Source: Vespa crabro
Lineage: Eukaryota; Arthropoda; Insecta; Hymenoptera; Vespidae
Assembly (NCBI RefSeq): GCF_910589235.1
Contig: NC_060972.1
Coordinates: forward strand, 4,542,899 to 4,606,898
DNA length: 64,000 nucleotides
Direction of reading: 5' to 3'
The notes beneath the pieces are model-generated. The model was not told where the DNA came from. It did no database searches and was given only the letters and a program-made list of their open reading frames with translations. Within the stretch, counting starts at the first letter, position 1, and the number at the start of each line of letters is the position of its first letter. Shown here one piece after another: positions 12,996 through 28,200 of this stretch. Both the position numbers and the translations under genes were made by a program.

Positions 12996-14077
12996 GTTGG
13001 TTCGCGATAATATTTAAATAAATTTTGTTCCTACATATCTAATATATATTATTATTAATGTCATTTTGCATATAGTAGATTTGCATGTAGTAGTAGCCAA
13101 CATTTTGTTTGGAAACTTTGAAATACTCGTATATGACTAGTATGTATATATACTAGTATATACTAGTTATTTTTGCTTTAGTCATTTACGCAATAATCAT
13201 TAGCCTTGACAGTCGATTACAGCAATTGGTACGTACCCCTAATTAGTTAATAATATACGCGTTTGAGCTAGGGTGTCGGAGGTGCCCCGGGGCATACTCT
13301 CTAGTGTAGGCTTTTGCACCCTGGCGGTATGTGAGAGAATCGTGGAGTGTATGTGTTGGAATGAATGTTTTGCTATTTTTTAAATATAGGTTATAGGCAG
13401 GCAGGTAGCATACCTTTTTCTGCGTGAATGTTTATTTAATTTTAAGTAGGTAGGATCGAATAAGACGCAGGATATAATTTCCGATCAGAAATGAAATGTG
13501 GCGTCTTCGGATATTTGCAAAGTTTCAGCAAATTTTTACAAATTTGATTTTTTTCTTTTTTCATACTTTGCTGATGCTCTGTATTTTAATATAACAGTCT
13601 AAAAAATCTTTATGAGTTTGTTTAAAAATTTCTTTCTTTCGAATTAGTAAAGATTTTTTAAAACGTCGGATACTTAGTATTAAGTATATTAACGCTTCGC
13701 ACTTTCGTGATTTTTAGAATGTATAATTTGTTCTATATGTATGTTAAAATAAAAATAATAAATATAAAAGATAAAAATGGTCAGACAAGAGATTATGACC
13801 ATAAGATGTCTAATTAGATTTATTAGTTTTGCTCGATATTTTACGATTCTCCTAATGCGAAGTGTTAGTAATATAGGTTCATCGATTAGATTGAATATAT
13901 CTGCTGGGGCATTCGAGTAAATGTGCCTGTGTAAATGTGCACGATTTGTGAATTTTTTTGATCCATTGATCGTCCACAGGCTAGGATAGTTCATAAAATA
14001 TGTACTCTTTTTTTTTCTCTTTTTTTTTCTTTTGTTTTCTTTTTCTTCCCCTCCCTAACTCCATGCGGTGCACTTAG

Positions 14078-14282
14078 GGAATGCCCTGCAGCAGTGGTTA
14101 GGGCACGAAGAAAAGAAGAGGCTATTTGCCGAAGAGGCCCCCACAAACTCTGTGGTTCAAGAGGGCAACTATCGACGAGGAGTCATCTTTTCAAAGGATC
14201 AACATGTTCCTCTGAAAATGGCTCTTAGTCTTATCATATATTTTTTATTGTCTTACCACGTTGTCATTTTGCTCGTCAGTAG
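14078..14282 (+). other. GC-richer exon-like block, unrecognised
   Basis: An acceptor-like sequence (long T/C-rich tract, then CACTTAG) ends at 14077 and is followed by about 200 bp open in one frame, with markedly higher GC than its surroundings. The conceptual peptide contains WLGHEEKKRLF and ends in a hydrophobic stretch. I recognise no family. It could be a later exon of the 10-12 kb transcript, a decayed gene fragment, or chance. Confidence 0.25.
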
Positions 14283-14299
14283 TTTATTGTTATAACTGG

Positions 14300-17200
14300 A
14301 GATGACGGACCATTCCATCTCTTTGGCACGTAAAGTTCGTGCCGTATCATCCACTAGATGCACAAGTTAGAATAGGAAATAATTATAATTCACGTATTAA
14401 ATTTTTAAATGTAATATTACAATAATTACTCTTCCTCTTTTTTGCCTTTACAATTTTTAACTTTGATCAAATTTTATTTGTGATTTCTGTCTAAAATAAT
14501 TCATAATTAACTAAAATATATATATTTTTTATTCTTATTAGTATATATTTATAATATTTGAATTTTTTCTTAATTATTTAAACATTATATTCTATAACGT
14601 AGAGTCACGGGTTTTATCAGAATTGTTAAAAATAAAGTAGATAGGGATTTTAGTTGAAAAATGCATCTAGTCCATATTTTATGATATTACATGATTGATA
14701 TATTTTATTTTTGTTTCAGGACATCGTTGGATTCGCTAACATCAGTCCGTTTTAATTTTCGCGTATTTGAACACCTAAAATGGCTATTATATTTTTTACA
14801 TATTTATTTGCATGCCTGAAGGTAAGCTAAACATTTCAAAAAAAAAAATACTATCATGATTATTTTATTAACATTTGAAACGGATAACAGATCATATGCT
14901 AATGAGATTGCACCGAACATTTTTTTTATAATTCATATTTCTAAAAGATTCGCTTCAAAATAAATAAATGTTGAGGCATTTTTTAAATTAACTAATTAAA
15001 TATATATAAAAAGTATATACCTATAATTTCATGTATAATCATACGTTATTCTGTTATAGGCTTTCATCACTTTCATCAGAAGAAAACTTTGGTTTGCCTT
15101 TCATTTTTTATATACATAGCTAAACAATATACAATAAAATTGCATTCGTTTATATACCAATGTAAATTTTATTCCTTGTATTTTTAATTCATTATATAAA
15201 ACTAATTTTAATTTTGCAGGTTTTCTCATAAGGTATAAGGGATATATCAAATTAGAAAAAGGGATATATCAAATTAGAACACTAAGAGATAATGTTGCTT
15301 TTTAATTATTAGAAAATATTTACATATAATTGTGTGATAAAGTATGTCAGTGACTGCTTAAGAAATTTCTTTATTTTATAACGCGTTAGTAGATAAGGCA
15401 TGTTTGGGTCTTGGATGCTTATGCAACTTGGGTGCTTATTGCCGATTGCTTTTTCGCAAAAATAGTTAATTTTAAGGATATGACAGTGCGGTCGGCTGTC
15501 CTGCGCGGCCTAATAATTAAATTAATTGAAGAAGAATGGATACTTTTAAATATTTGACTTAATCAATAAATAAGTTATGTATTATTTGTAGAAAGTTCTT
15601 TACATAAAGCAACACTTATTGACGAATTAAGCAAATATTTCTAATTAATACTTTCTTGTCTTTCGTATATTTTTACTTTAAACTTTTGCAAATGTTAGTA
15701 TCAACTTAATCATTATAAAATATATTTTGTGCATTTCCGGGATGTATAAAATATATACAAGAAAATATGTGTTCTCTTCTCTTAATAAAATGTTCTTATA
15801 ATAAAATCCATTCTTCTTTTCGGGTAGGATAGAGAATGATCACGGTTGATGCATCTTAGATCGACTATCGACCAAGTTGAAAAAAGATTCATTAAACGCG
15901 ATTAATTGATTGTTTGATAATAGCCCGTGGATCTCCGTGTACAGCAACCTCCACGCGGTGAGATCCGGATAATCTGGTATTATTTTCGATATGTTAAATG
16001 ATGTAACGTAAATACTACCGAGCTAATGGCTGTACATTTCGATGCGTTTCAACAAAATTATTTGATTTTTATATACTATTACAATATTATATTTATTATT
16101 TACATTTTCTTTGAGAAACGCATCGGAAATCTTAATATCGAATTCGAAATAAATTAAATTTCCTAATTTCTATAATTTCCTTTAATTATAAAATTAAAAA
16201 TTTGCGTTTTCTATCAGTTTCTTAAATGGTCAAATATGGTATAACTTATTATCATCAATATTAACAGAAAATATAAAAGTATAATCATGGAAAAGTATTA
16301 ATTATATGGGCAATAGGTAATTATCTTCTCAACCCGTATTTATATGCGTTCTCAATTCGACTCTTATCCTTTTTCTTATGTCTGTTCGGAGAACTTTATT
16401 TTTGCTACGTAATTCAATAAATTTATTTTAGTATCGGTATTCCAAAAATGAAAAATATATAGTCGACTACACTCAATGATTGTTTATTTATTCAAATAGA
16501 AATTATTATTCGTCGAAGAAGCAAAAGAGCAGATAAATAATACAATCCACTTTGATACGAGAGCCTATCATTTTAATATGTCGTACTTTTACCCGTATAG
16601 AAAGTTGACCTAAATTCTTTTAAAAATTAAAAAGTTTCCATAATAATATCGAGATCCATGCTCGCGTATACTACGAAAGAGCAATGAATTATTTTAACAA
16701 TGGATGTAGCTTTATTTTTTTCTAGTGAATCGTGTCAAATTTTTAATTAAAATTATTTATTCGCATATGTAATTATATCTATATTAAATAAAAATAAAAA
16801 TTAACTTGTGGAAAAAAATTAATTTTAAATAAATTAAAGCAGTAATTGATAAAGAATTTTTTTAAAAATAATTATCGGTTTTGGTTGTTCGAAATTAAAT
16901 TAAATCTTGTAAATTTTTTGTTAAATATAAGAATAATTTTTCTTATCAGTTCAACTACGAATATATTCTTGAATCTTTCTTCAACAAATATCATTTTTTC
17001 TCAATGAATGAACGAATATGAAGAAGATAGGAAGGAAACCTAAACGAGATGCAATCCGACGTGTTAACTTTATAATCAATATTCATGAGTCTCATTCGTT
17101 GGCTCTTTGAGTTACGATCGAATTCTTCATTTTTTTCCCTTTTCCCCCTTTTTTCTTTCTTTTTCTTTTTACGGTGTAGACATTTACATTCCGTCATTGG

Positions 17201-18005
17201 TCGAAACATCTCACGGTGTGATCGTAAAAAGGAAATTTTTCTCTAGTTTAAAAATAACCATACGAGAATCGTTTTATTAAATTTAATAATAGATGAAGGC
17301 TCAAAATAGCAACTAACGTACATATTTTCTCTTTAACTTTATTTAGCTATGGATACAATTTCCTACTACCAGTATTCGATAGATCAATAAGCAGTACGGT
17401 TTCATATTATTATGAAAGATATTGAGAAAGGAAATGTATAATTTACTTGCAAAATTAAAAATATTGAAACTTATAATATACATACATATATCTCGTTTAA
17501 TAAAATATTAAATTACATATAAATAATTATCTCCCCAATGATATTTTATTTAAATATAATAATATTTACTGTACATTACGATCATGCATTTTATCTTGTT
17601 AGATAAAAGGAATAAAAGATAAGTGAAATATAGGATCAATGTTTGGTATAACAACGTACCATCGGTTCCTTATCAAATCTACGACCTCAGTAAATTCATT
17701 TATTTTTTCTTTATCATTTATACCACTCCGTAAACAAGCTTCTCATTCACATGGATACATATGATGTGTAGGTGGTTTTGCATGAGCACTCTGCTGTATT
17801 CGCCATCTCTACTGTTGTTGGAATCGTTTACCGTGAAGCTGTGCGAATAAAGCTCGCCACCCACACGAAGCTTTCCGAATAAAAGAAAGGGTGAGACGAG
17901 AGTTGTAGAGTCGAGGAGATTCGAAGAGTTGAAAAACAAAGGAAATATAAGTGAATGAGGAAAAGGAAAAAACTGAAAGAAAATAAATATACTACGGAAT
18001 CTTTT

Positions 18006-18042
<37 letters not shown>

Positions 18043-18125
18043 CCATCTATCGTCTTTAATAACTTATGTTCTGAATATAAAAAGAACGAGATCTCTCGCA
18101 AAGAACGAATAACGTAAAAACAGAA

Positions 18126-18167
<42 letters not shown>

Positions 18168-20134
18168 TGATACAAATAAAAAATGAGAAAACAGAAATAA
18201 AAAAAAAAAAAAAAACTACAACGAGTCGATCAAAGCCGAACAATCGCTAGATGGCATTGAATATTTACAGAATGACGACTATTCGACTTTCTCACGTTAT
18301 CTGACTCGTCGGTGAAAATAAATTATTTATTTGTAACGCTCGCGCGTCACGCTTATATAAATTAAATTAAATAACGTTTCGATGATGCATCGCGAACGAA
18401 CGAGGAATAATCATTAATGTTTCAACATTTTCTTTCATCGTCGCATTCGATACGTCGAAACGCTCGTCCCGTTGTTGCTACGATACGAGCCGTTTATTTT
18501 CATTCTATATATAATAATACATATAGGACGGATTTATAATTATTGCTTTTTATATTAATTTTGTATTTGTTGATCGTAAAAAAAGAAAATATTTATCTTA
18601 TAATAAGTAGTTAAATAACTACGTCATATAATAAGGGACAACATTTTATATTAAAATAAGTGAATAAAAAATTATTTCGACCGGAGCAATAATTAATGAT
18701 TCATCTCGTATATATGTATGCATATTAGAGCCACATTTTGCCAACTTAAGCTGTGAAATATAATATCATCTTTTGAGAGGTACAATAGAAGTATTGTTAA
18801 TCAGATTTTTGTTCAATTTTACATTTTTCATGTCTGCGTATTTAAAATTAAAAATTAATTGTTATGTCCGAATAACGGAGATTTTACTGTACATAAAAAT
18901 TACTCTAGAATTCAGAAAAAAAAATCTGTACAAACTAAACTTTGTCCATTTATTATGGCGCTTCGTTGGCAATGAAGCATGATACGTGTCCTATCGATAA
19001 TTCGTGAATAAACAATAATGCTTCTACGCACAATCGTCGTAAAATAAATAACGATGAATTTGATTCGGCGTTCGTATGTATGTCCTCGTGAAAATACAAA
19101 TTTAATTGTTATCAGTGGAAACGTGTCTCTTTCATGCCAAATGTTAGCGTTCATATAGAATATTCAATTGCATTCATATGAAAATATTTTCAAATTATCG
19201 ACAATAGTAATCGTCATAAGGTCGCGTATGGTTACTTCTAAAAAGAAAGGAAAAAAGAAAAAAACTAACTCTGCAAACGTATCAGTGTTTACGGAGTTTT
19301 GACACGATGAATATAAAAATTCTATTCAACGAGAATAATCGCATATAAATCGAGTTCAGTGAAGCGCGAAATAATCAGTTTTATATATGCAAATAAAAAC
19401 ATTATTGCGAATAACTTCTCTCGAATATTTTAAGTACTTTAAAATATGCTCGAGATTGAATATCGTTCTTTGTAAATATCTAGATGCGTTGGTAAATCGT
19501 GCATTTATATCGAAGCGTGGCAATGAAAATCATTTTCAATTTATTCTCCTGCTGTCAACAAGCTTTCCATTCGATAATTTCTTTCTTATCCGAGGCACAT
19601 TGAATTTACCACTCTTTTCGATTTTCTTTCTTTTTCCGATCAAAGGAAAATAACGAGTTTTAAAAGAAAATCTCAAATTTCCATGCATCTACATTGCACG
19701 CCGATCTTTTGAGATTAAAGAGAAAAAAAAAAAGAAAAGAAAGAAATAATTCTTCAGTCATTCATTCTTCGATCGATATTCGAATAAGACGCGATTTCGA
19801 GGAAAATGACGTCGGGATGCACTTCTGATCGAAAGACGCCACATATCGTACAAATCGTAACTTCGTCGTGCATTACTGTTACTGTTGATAAAACAGATAG
19901 TTCAGTTATCCAACGTTCTTTTCGCGATTTCTTAACCTTGACGTCAGGCGGCATCTATGAACGTTTCCTCATCATTTTCACTTTTCCGGGAAATTCGAAA
20001 TCAAAGCTACGAATTCTTATTCCGGAATTCATCCTTCGTCCTTCTTTTTCTAGTCCTCCTCGGAGCGCAGAATTCGTCCAGTTTGCGCTGACGATTCATA
20101 GAACTTACGCATCCGTACTTTTTAATTAGTCGGA
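14300..20134. other. intergenic DNA, no gene seen
   Basis: AT-rich and stop-dense in all frames. Contents include a 22-bp-period tandem pair at 15239-15257 and 15261-15279, a poly-T run near 18009-18039, a (GA)n tract near 18126-18167 and poly-A near 18199-18215. The 3' end of the serine-protease gene lies just beyond on the right. Confidence 0.6.
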
Positions 20135-23100
20135 TTAGAATTGTAAGATTTGATTGATCCATTCGCGGAATTCGGAAATACGCGTGTAGACACCCGGTTG
20201 ATTTGGTACGGCACAACCAATTCCCCAACTTATAATTCCTGCTAGTAACCATCGTTTGTCTCGTGCCCTTTGAATCACCATTGGGCCGCCACTATCCCCC
20301 TAAAAAACGTAACGATTTTATATATCATTTATCAAATTCATACTGTTTTATTATAGATTGTATAGATAGTTAATATATTACTTCGCAGGAATCAAAACCA
20401 CCATTTCTCCATCCTGCGCAAATGAAGATATGTGGTATGTGCTCGATATAACCAGCATTTCTGTACATAGCTTCGCATACCGTGTTATTTATAACCGGTA
20501 CTGCAACCTCTTGTAAGATGGACGGCAGTGGTCCTTCTATAAATCGATGATAAGAAAATTTTAAAAATAGACGTCAGATGTAACAATGAAGAAACAGTTT
20601 ACCAAAGATTTCTCCTTTCTTTTTAGAAAATGTTAAGAAGGTAGAGTAAAAAAATACTATTCGCACCGTCATAAAGTCTTCCCCATCCAGTAACATAAGC
20701 TGTACGACCAACGTAAGTTTCATCGTCATCCGGGAGACAGATTGGCAAAACGTTTGGCTGGAATGTTGGAAGTGGCTCGTAGAATCTCAAAAGAGCGAGA
20801 TCATATTCGAAAGTTCTTGGATCGAATTGTGGATGACTCGCTATGATCTGTACTCGCCTTTCTTGGAATCCATATGGTTCTTCCTCGTTCGCTAGATCGT
20901 ATTCTCCGATCCTCAACAATAAATCCGCCGGTGATACACTGAAATTAGATCAAAGTGATGAAATACTTAAGAGAAATAGAGATGAGTAGAATGAAAACGT
21001 TCGTATATTCACTTTTCAACACAGTGTGCCGCGGTAATAGCCCAATTCTCGTTCAACAAGGCTGCTCCACATTTGTGCAAATAGGTAGATGTCTTCCATT
21101 GACGTAACGAGATCTGTAAATCAATCTTTCAAGTTCGCGCATCGTAGAAATGGATAGGATCGTTGATTAGAAGAGATCGTACGTTGCGTAGTCTCGATAG
21201 AAAATGAGCAAACAACGTCGTGATAGACATCACCGAGAAATGAGATGGGTCAAAAGCTTTCCTAACTATCCTCGTCGATCAATTTGGTCTTTCGACAAAC
21301 GTGATCTTCCTTCATCTTCATTCTTTTCTTTTCTTTTTTATTCTTTCGTTTTATTTATATAGAAATTAGACGTAACACGCGAAAATCGTGAAAAACAAAT
21401 CAAGATAAAAGAGCTTGGTTTCTTTTTTTCTTTTCTATCCACTCACCTGCCAGGGCCACTTGCCAAAGGTACTGCGATTGCCACCCACGATCCTCGACTC
21501 GGGAAATATTCTCCTTCCGCAAACTGCAAGCAGAAGCATCGTTGAGTTTACTGCTTTGAAGAGATTCGCGTGGTGGTTTGCCGTTGTCACGACGACGGCC
21601 ATGTTGGAGAACGAGGACGTGCTCGAATTCATTCGACTGGATGAACCGGTATATAAGTCACGTGCTTCCTTTTATTTTTTCTCTCACCCCACTCTATGTT
21701 CTTTATGTGAACCAAACGTCTCATTGGCTACGTGGTTGCCCCTTCTATATTAGCATTTTCAATTTATATACCGACGGATCGTTCTTTGTGAAAATGATCT
21801 TTTCAACGTGAGCTCTCATGATTCACGATAAAGGAAAGAAAAGCGTATGAAATACAGGAGAACAAAGACAATCAATCCATCCAATCGTAATACTAATAAT
21901 TCTTTGTCATGCATTTTTCATATTTATCTACCTTTATAGCATTTGCTATGAATACTCTTACGTGAATAACGAAATTTTGATAATGATCGTGTATAATAAC
22001 CTTGCTTGTAATCCGACATATTTAGAGTTTCGATCGATATCGGAGTTTCCGTATCAACGACTATAGTAGCGATGCTTGACAATGTCGTCAGAATCGTTGA
22101 CGTCTCTGTAACTTGCTCCGTCGTCGTTGGAACTTCCGTCGTTGATCTCACTGAATCGTTTGAGAAAATTATTATTAAAATCGTCAAGTATCGTAGATAT
22201 TAATAAAATATTCACTTTAAGTAATACACTGTTAACAGGCTAAAAAACAATGTATACATAGGTTTATATCGAATACAACAGATAAGATATAATCTTTTTA
22301 CCAGGTACATCAGACGATACAGTAGACGAAACAGACTCTAATTTAGTCGCCGAACTTTCCAGATTTTCCGAGGACGTTTCAACGGTCGTTGGTGGTGATT
22401 GGATCATTACCCAACCATCCGGCGTTGTTATGGGTGTCCATTCGCTCTCCGTTATTTCTGAAATGAGAGAATGAAATGTTTAAGAATAATAAAAAAAAAA
22501 AAAAAAAAGTAAGGACGAAAAAAGAACGTTGAATATTCGACAAGAAATAGATTCCGTTGAATCAACAATGACTTTAGGAAGATTTCCAGACAGTTGGATA
22601 GGAATAGTGGAAGGACGGAAAGGAAAAGAGAGAACAGAAATTACGGTGGATGGTTTAAACCGTTACGACGTCCCAGCCCGACGTACAGAGTTTTATCTCC
22701 TCTTGCGATGCTGTTGAACGTAGTGAGATAAAGAGAGACAGAGAAATAGAGAGATGTCTCTTTTAACCCATTTGTAACATCGACCCTGTTCTTTGATCTT
22801 GATCTAGCTTCGTACGCTGGCCTTGAACCAATACAAATACAATATGCAACAAGAGACAAAATACTTGGTTCAAATTAACTCTAATTTCGTTCGAAAGTTG
22901 CCGTTCGAATTTGACATGCCTAAAAATGCAGCTGATTTTCAAAATAATTGCTTAATTACGATAAGAATACGACAAAGTATTCCTTAAGAACATACTATTC
23001 TTAATATCTCGTGAGCGTAATACGTATCCTTCGCGCGTTTCTACGTCTAAAAATAGAAGGATGAGAACATTTCTACGATCATTCTATTCAAGAAGCTGCA

Positions 23101-25195
23101 CATCGATGCAAATTATGTATTATGTGATCTGAACTTTGAATTTTCTATGATTTAATCCATACAAAAATTAAATTAATCCATTATCCTTAAATCTTAAACG
23201 ATACTTCATTTTCATCATAGTTGAAAATATAAGAATATCCAAAAATACTTATCAATATTTCGTTTGCATTAACAAACAAAGAAGAAAAATCAACACATCC
23301 GATCCGTAAGTTTCCATTATCCAAACGATTAAGAGAACATAGAATGAAAAGAAAGGGAACATGAGTGAGAATGCGATAGATACCCAAGCAATCAATCAAA
23401 TTCACTCGGGTACACGCTATTCTGAATACTGATTAATGCGGAAGGTATAATAACGGTTTCGTCGTGAATTTCTCTACGAGATGATTTTCCATTGCCGACA
23501 AGAGAGTTTTGTTACACAATGAACATCCGTTGTGAAAGGACATAAGCGGATATGCGAAATGTAGTTGCATTATGTAAGCCGATTTTCCGTATTAGATTGT
23601 ATGTAATATCATCAGTCACGCATTATCAAATGTTAAAATTCAAATGATTCTTTCATACGTCGAATATGTATAATTAATAACTTTTCATGCAATCTCGATC
23701 ATAACTTCAACTTACCATCGTGTTTTTTGGTTGTGGATAAAACGTCTGTTGCTTTGGTTGGTGTTTCATCGGAATGGGAAGACCACGTGACCAAACCAGA
23801 TGACGGTGTAGTTAGTGGTACTTCTTCGAGAGTCTGGTTGACAATTGGTACCTTGAACGTTTGACTACTCGCAGTCGAGGAAGAGGCATTAATGAAGCTA
23901 GCGACAGATATGGTCGTAGGTGTTGTGATTCTAATAGGTTTTATCGTAGTTTCAATTGAACTCTCAGTTGGCTTAAATTTGGTAATCTCCGATGTTGAAT
24001 TACTTGTAGAGGTTTGGAAAATTGTCTTTTGCGTGGTAGATGTTTCTAATTTACCAGTAGTTAATGTACTGATCTTAGTAGGCTTCGTACTGATTATAGT
24101 CGTTACAACTGGCCTAGAAGTGGTTGGTTTAGGTTTGGTCGTGATTTTATGATAAATAGGTTTCTCAGTAGTGATTGTAATCGGCTTTCGAGTTACAAAA
24201 CTCACTGTTTCCGTCACCAAAGTTACAAGTGTCTCTTCGGTAGAAGACAAAAGATTACTTTCAGTCGTTGTGAACGTTGGTTTTGTCTTATTAGACGTCA
24301 AATAAGTCGACGCTACCGTTGTTGTTCCGTGACTAGAACCAATCGAAGAATTACTTTGAGTCGTCGGTTTTTTTGTGGGTAAAGTTGGTTTTTTGGTAGA
24401 CAAGGTGGGTCTTTTCGTGCTCGTGACAAGGGGTCTCTTCGTGCTAACAGTAGGTGGTCTCTTGGTAAATTGTTGAGTCACTGGCTTGACCGATGTCGTG
24501 TTTCTTGGTGGAAATCTTGTCGAAGGCACAGCCTTTTGCGTCGTTGTAATAATACTTTTCGATGTGGTTGTTTGTATCGGTCGTTGAATACTCGTTTGAG
24601 TAGTTGTATGTAATATCGTAGTGTGTAAAGGTTTTTTTGTAATCGGTTTCGATGTACCTACGATTGGTCTTGACGTTGTGGATAAAGTCGAAATTTTGAA
24701 CGGAACTGTTGGCTTTTGAGTTGTACCGACTGATAGTTTAGAAGTTGTTGAAGCAGTAGACGTATTGGACGAATACTTTGTACTTTCTGTAGAGATTTTA
24801 GTGAAATTCTTGGAGGGTGCGGATGTAGTAGTAAATTTTTCGTACGAGCCGTTTTGAACTGTTTGAAAAGTCGATAGACGAATCGATTGTGTCGTCGTTT
24901 CTATGGTCTGTATCGTTGGTTTCTTTGTTACAATCTTTGTACTCCCTCCATGTGTATGCGATGTACTTTTAGTACTTTCTGTTGCCTGAGTGATCGTAGT
25001 AGCCTAAAAAAACAATGGAGATCGATCGGATCGGAGATCGTTACATCTATATGACATTGTTGCGTATGTGTGTTCAGGAAATTAATGATCTTTATAATTA
25101 ACTTCATTGCAGTAAGTTTTACCTTCCTTTTTAAACAACTTCCGCATTTTAAGAATAGAAAACATGACAAAAGTATTTGAGTCAGGGTCTCATTT

Positions 25196-25226
<31 letters not shown>

Positions 25227-28200
25227 CAAAAAATTGAAAAGAAGAAATTTTATGAAATCATAAAAAAAAAGAAAAAAAAAAAAAAAGAAAAAGACTATTA
25301 ACTTACCACAGTGGTGTATGTACCAGATGGTTTGCTTTGGTCGTTAGGCTTTGGCCTTGGAAAATATGGGGGTATGTCATTGCTCTCGATGGGATTGTGA
25401 GTAGTGACGAACGGCCTTGATGTTGCTGGCGGTCCATCGTCGATGCTGTTGTCCTGAGGTCCAACGTCCGGCTCTTCGTCGATCTTACAACAACTACCGA
25501 AATAGAAACGATCGATGCATGTGCCAAGATGCGTGCCGTTCGCCTTTGCACAGGTAAATGCAAACATGCAAATTCCGGTTTCGCCTGTTCTACGCGACAC
25601 GCATGGCAAGTGACGGATGTTTCTTCCAGTACCTGAGATCAAAAAAAAATATTAAGAAAATTAGTCGATAATTAAGATCATAATTGTGAGAAAGACTCGA
25701 CTGATCAAGTTAACGCAAGATGAATTTTTCAAATACTATTATTCTTCACAGATTTCAACTGCTTTAATATTATTTTGTTACTCGTGTAGAATAATTTCTT
25801 TTTAAAGAAGTTGTATTTACTCTAAAAATCGAAAGGACTAGTTCCATCTCAATCTATTCGTTGTACCATTGTTATCGTCTTTCTTCCTCTTATCGCGCTG
25901 AAGTGTCTTACTCGATTATTCACCGATTATACGCTTCCTTGCCTTTCATCACCTGCATTTAGATCGTAGCCTTAATGGAATGCGTTGAAGATCATCATTA
26001 AGAAGATGATTATCAACAGCGGCAAGCATACGAGAGATGATACACGAGTGAACTGTATTTTGTATTGAGAACATACGTATAACGCTTCATAGCGAGAGAA
26101 TGCACAGTTATAGGAGACACTTTAATATTGCAAAAAGAGAGAAAGAGAAGCAATACGGAAGCATTCACAGCCCAGATATCTTCCTCCTAAAACGTGTTCC
26201 TTGTTGCATTTTTTCCCCATACGTGTTTTAATATGTTTATTACTATACGATCTTGACATACATCGATAACATTCTAACGAACGTGTAAAAGCAAGATCAA
26301 GAACGTGTATGCGCTTTTAAATTTATATTATTGTACAGTAGATTTTTTCGCATTCCTATTTTTTACTCACCGTATTTATTAATCGATATATTGGCAATCG
26401 AATTAAATAGGAAACTTTAAACAAAATTTAACGACTGTTGATAATAAAAGCTCCATCTTTTGACGATCGATCGAGTAATATCTCGAAAAATCGCTGTTCT
26501 ATAAGAAATTATAATCGGGAATATATCGTTAGAAGATAATCACACTTGGAAAATATCTCGTTTTATTATCGATCGATTCACACGAACGTTTTCATTCAAT
26601 ACGCTACGTCCTCGCATAGCTTATAGATAGCGGGCAACGTTATTTTAACGAGAATATCTCTTATCGTTGAGTATTAAATCATTGCTATTCAACATTTGAT
26701 TTGGTGATGATATAAACTAATGAAAAAAGTATGTTATATAAACAATAAATACTTGATAATAGGTAAAAATATAGATCGATATTACCCACAAAATAATCTT
26801 TTTTGAAGTATTTATTTTTTTAACTATTAACGATAAGCATTATTAAACGATAAGATAATCTAATATATTCGTGTAACTTCAATTTTTCAAAGTATTTCAT
26901 CGAAAATAAAGATTGATGTTGCTGATCAATGTATTACTTTAAAAGTCTTAAGTGTTTAATTAAAATTATCTGATTATATAAAGAATTCGTATACATGAAA
27001 TTATAACGATTTAGTTTTAGATATAATAATTTATGGCATTGATGTTACGTAGATCGACGTAGCATGGATTATCAAAGGAAGGAAGGAATTGATGTCAGAC
27101 GAATGGAAGCATCTGGGTACCGTTAAATTTCGATGTATGAGCTAGTTACCCGAGTCACAAGTAGGTCATAGTCATAGCCCAATGTAACAACTCGTTTCCT
27201 TCCAAAGCACCTTGTAATCTTGGTTCTCTCTCTCTCTCTCTCTCTCTTTTTCTCTATCTTTCTCTCTCTTTTCCTTCTTCTCTTTTTCTCCTTCTCATTT
27301 TACAAAGCTGAAGAAACCACCGAGCGCATTCCAAGGCATCTTGAAGGTATTTCAGACGATTAGATCGACATACCTGTAGCTTAAGTCCTCCGAGAATAGA
27401 CTCCGAACGAATTTACGTGAAAAATTATCTCAGATTTTTTTCTAAATGACCTGTAGTAAGATGCTGACTATTTGTATCAATATAATATAATATTTTATAT
27501 ATATATTCTCTCTCTCTCTCTCATTCATAATAATTTATGAATATAAAGATTCGTACAATGAATATTTCATTCCTGATTCTTATAAATGTATTTCCGAATA
27601 GGAAGCACATAATGTAATGTTGCATGTAAAGAGAAATCTTCTAACGATTATAAAATCTTTATAAGTCGAGCTCAAGATTAGATGAGGTTTAGTAATCATT
27701 TGTAATCCTTTTGAATCTATATATTTTCTTCGCGTTACGTAATTTTTTTTTTAAGTTAAATGTACATACATTGCTCTTAGGATTATTAATTGAACGAAAT
27801 TGATATTACACCTCAATTCATTCATTTTCCTTTACCACCGTTTGATTTAATCGACCATATTCGCAGACGATGATTTATCATATTTCATGATAAAACTGAG
27901 TATTCGAATGTATAAATATATATGAACTTTGTACAAGTAAAATTATCGAATAGAGATAATCTTTTAAAGCGAAACAGAATTTTTACATTAAGTTCTTTTC
28001 TTTCTTTCTTTTTTATTTATTTAATAAAAAATATTCAATAACAACTTTTATTTCTACCAATGACGATAATGACGGTATGTATATATATGTTCTCGATGTC
28101 CTATTTAATTCATATATTCTTGATATTTTATTTAATTCATTAGATCATCTAAATTCTATAAGCATAACTTAATACATAACATAAAAATATGACTGATTTA

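Noticed and set aside
13689..13994. 101-codon - strand frame at 13.7-14.0 kb
   Set aside because: AT-rich, hydrophobic low-complexity end, no domain and no splice partners.
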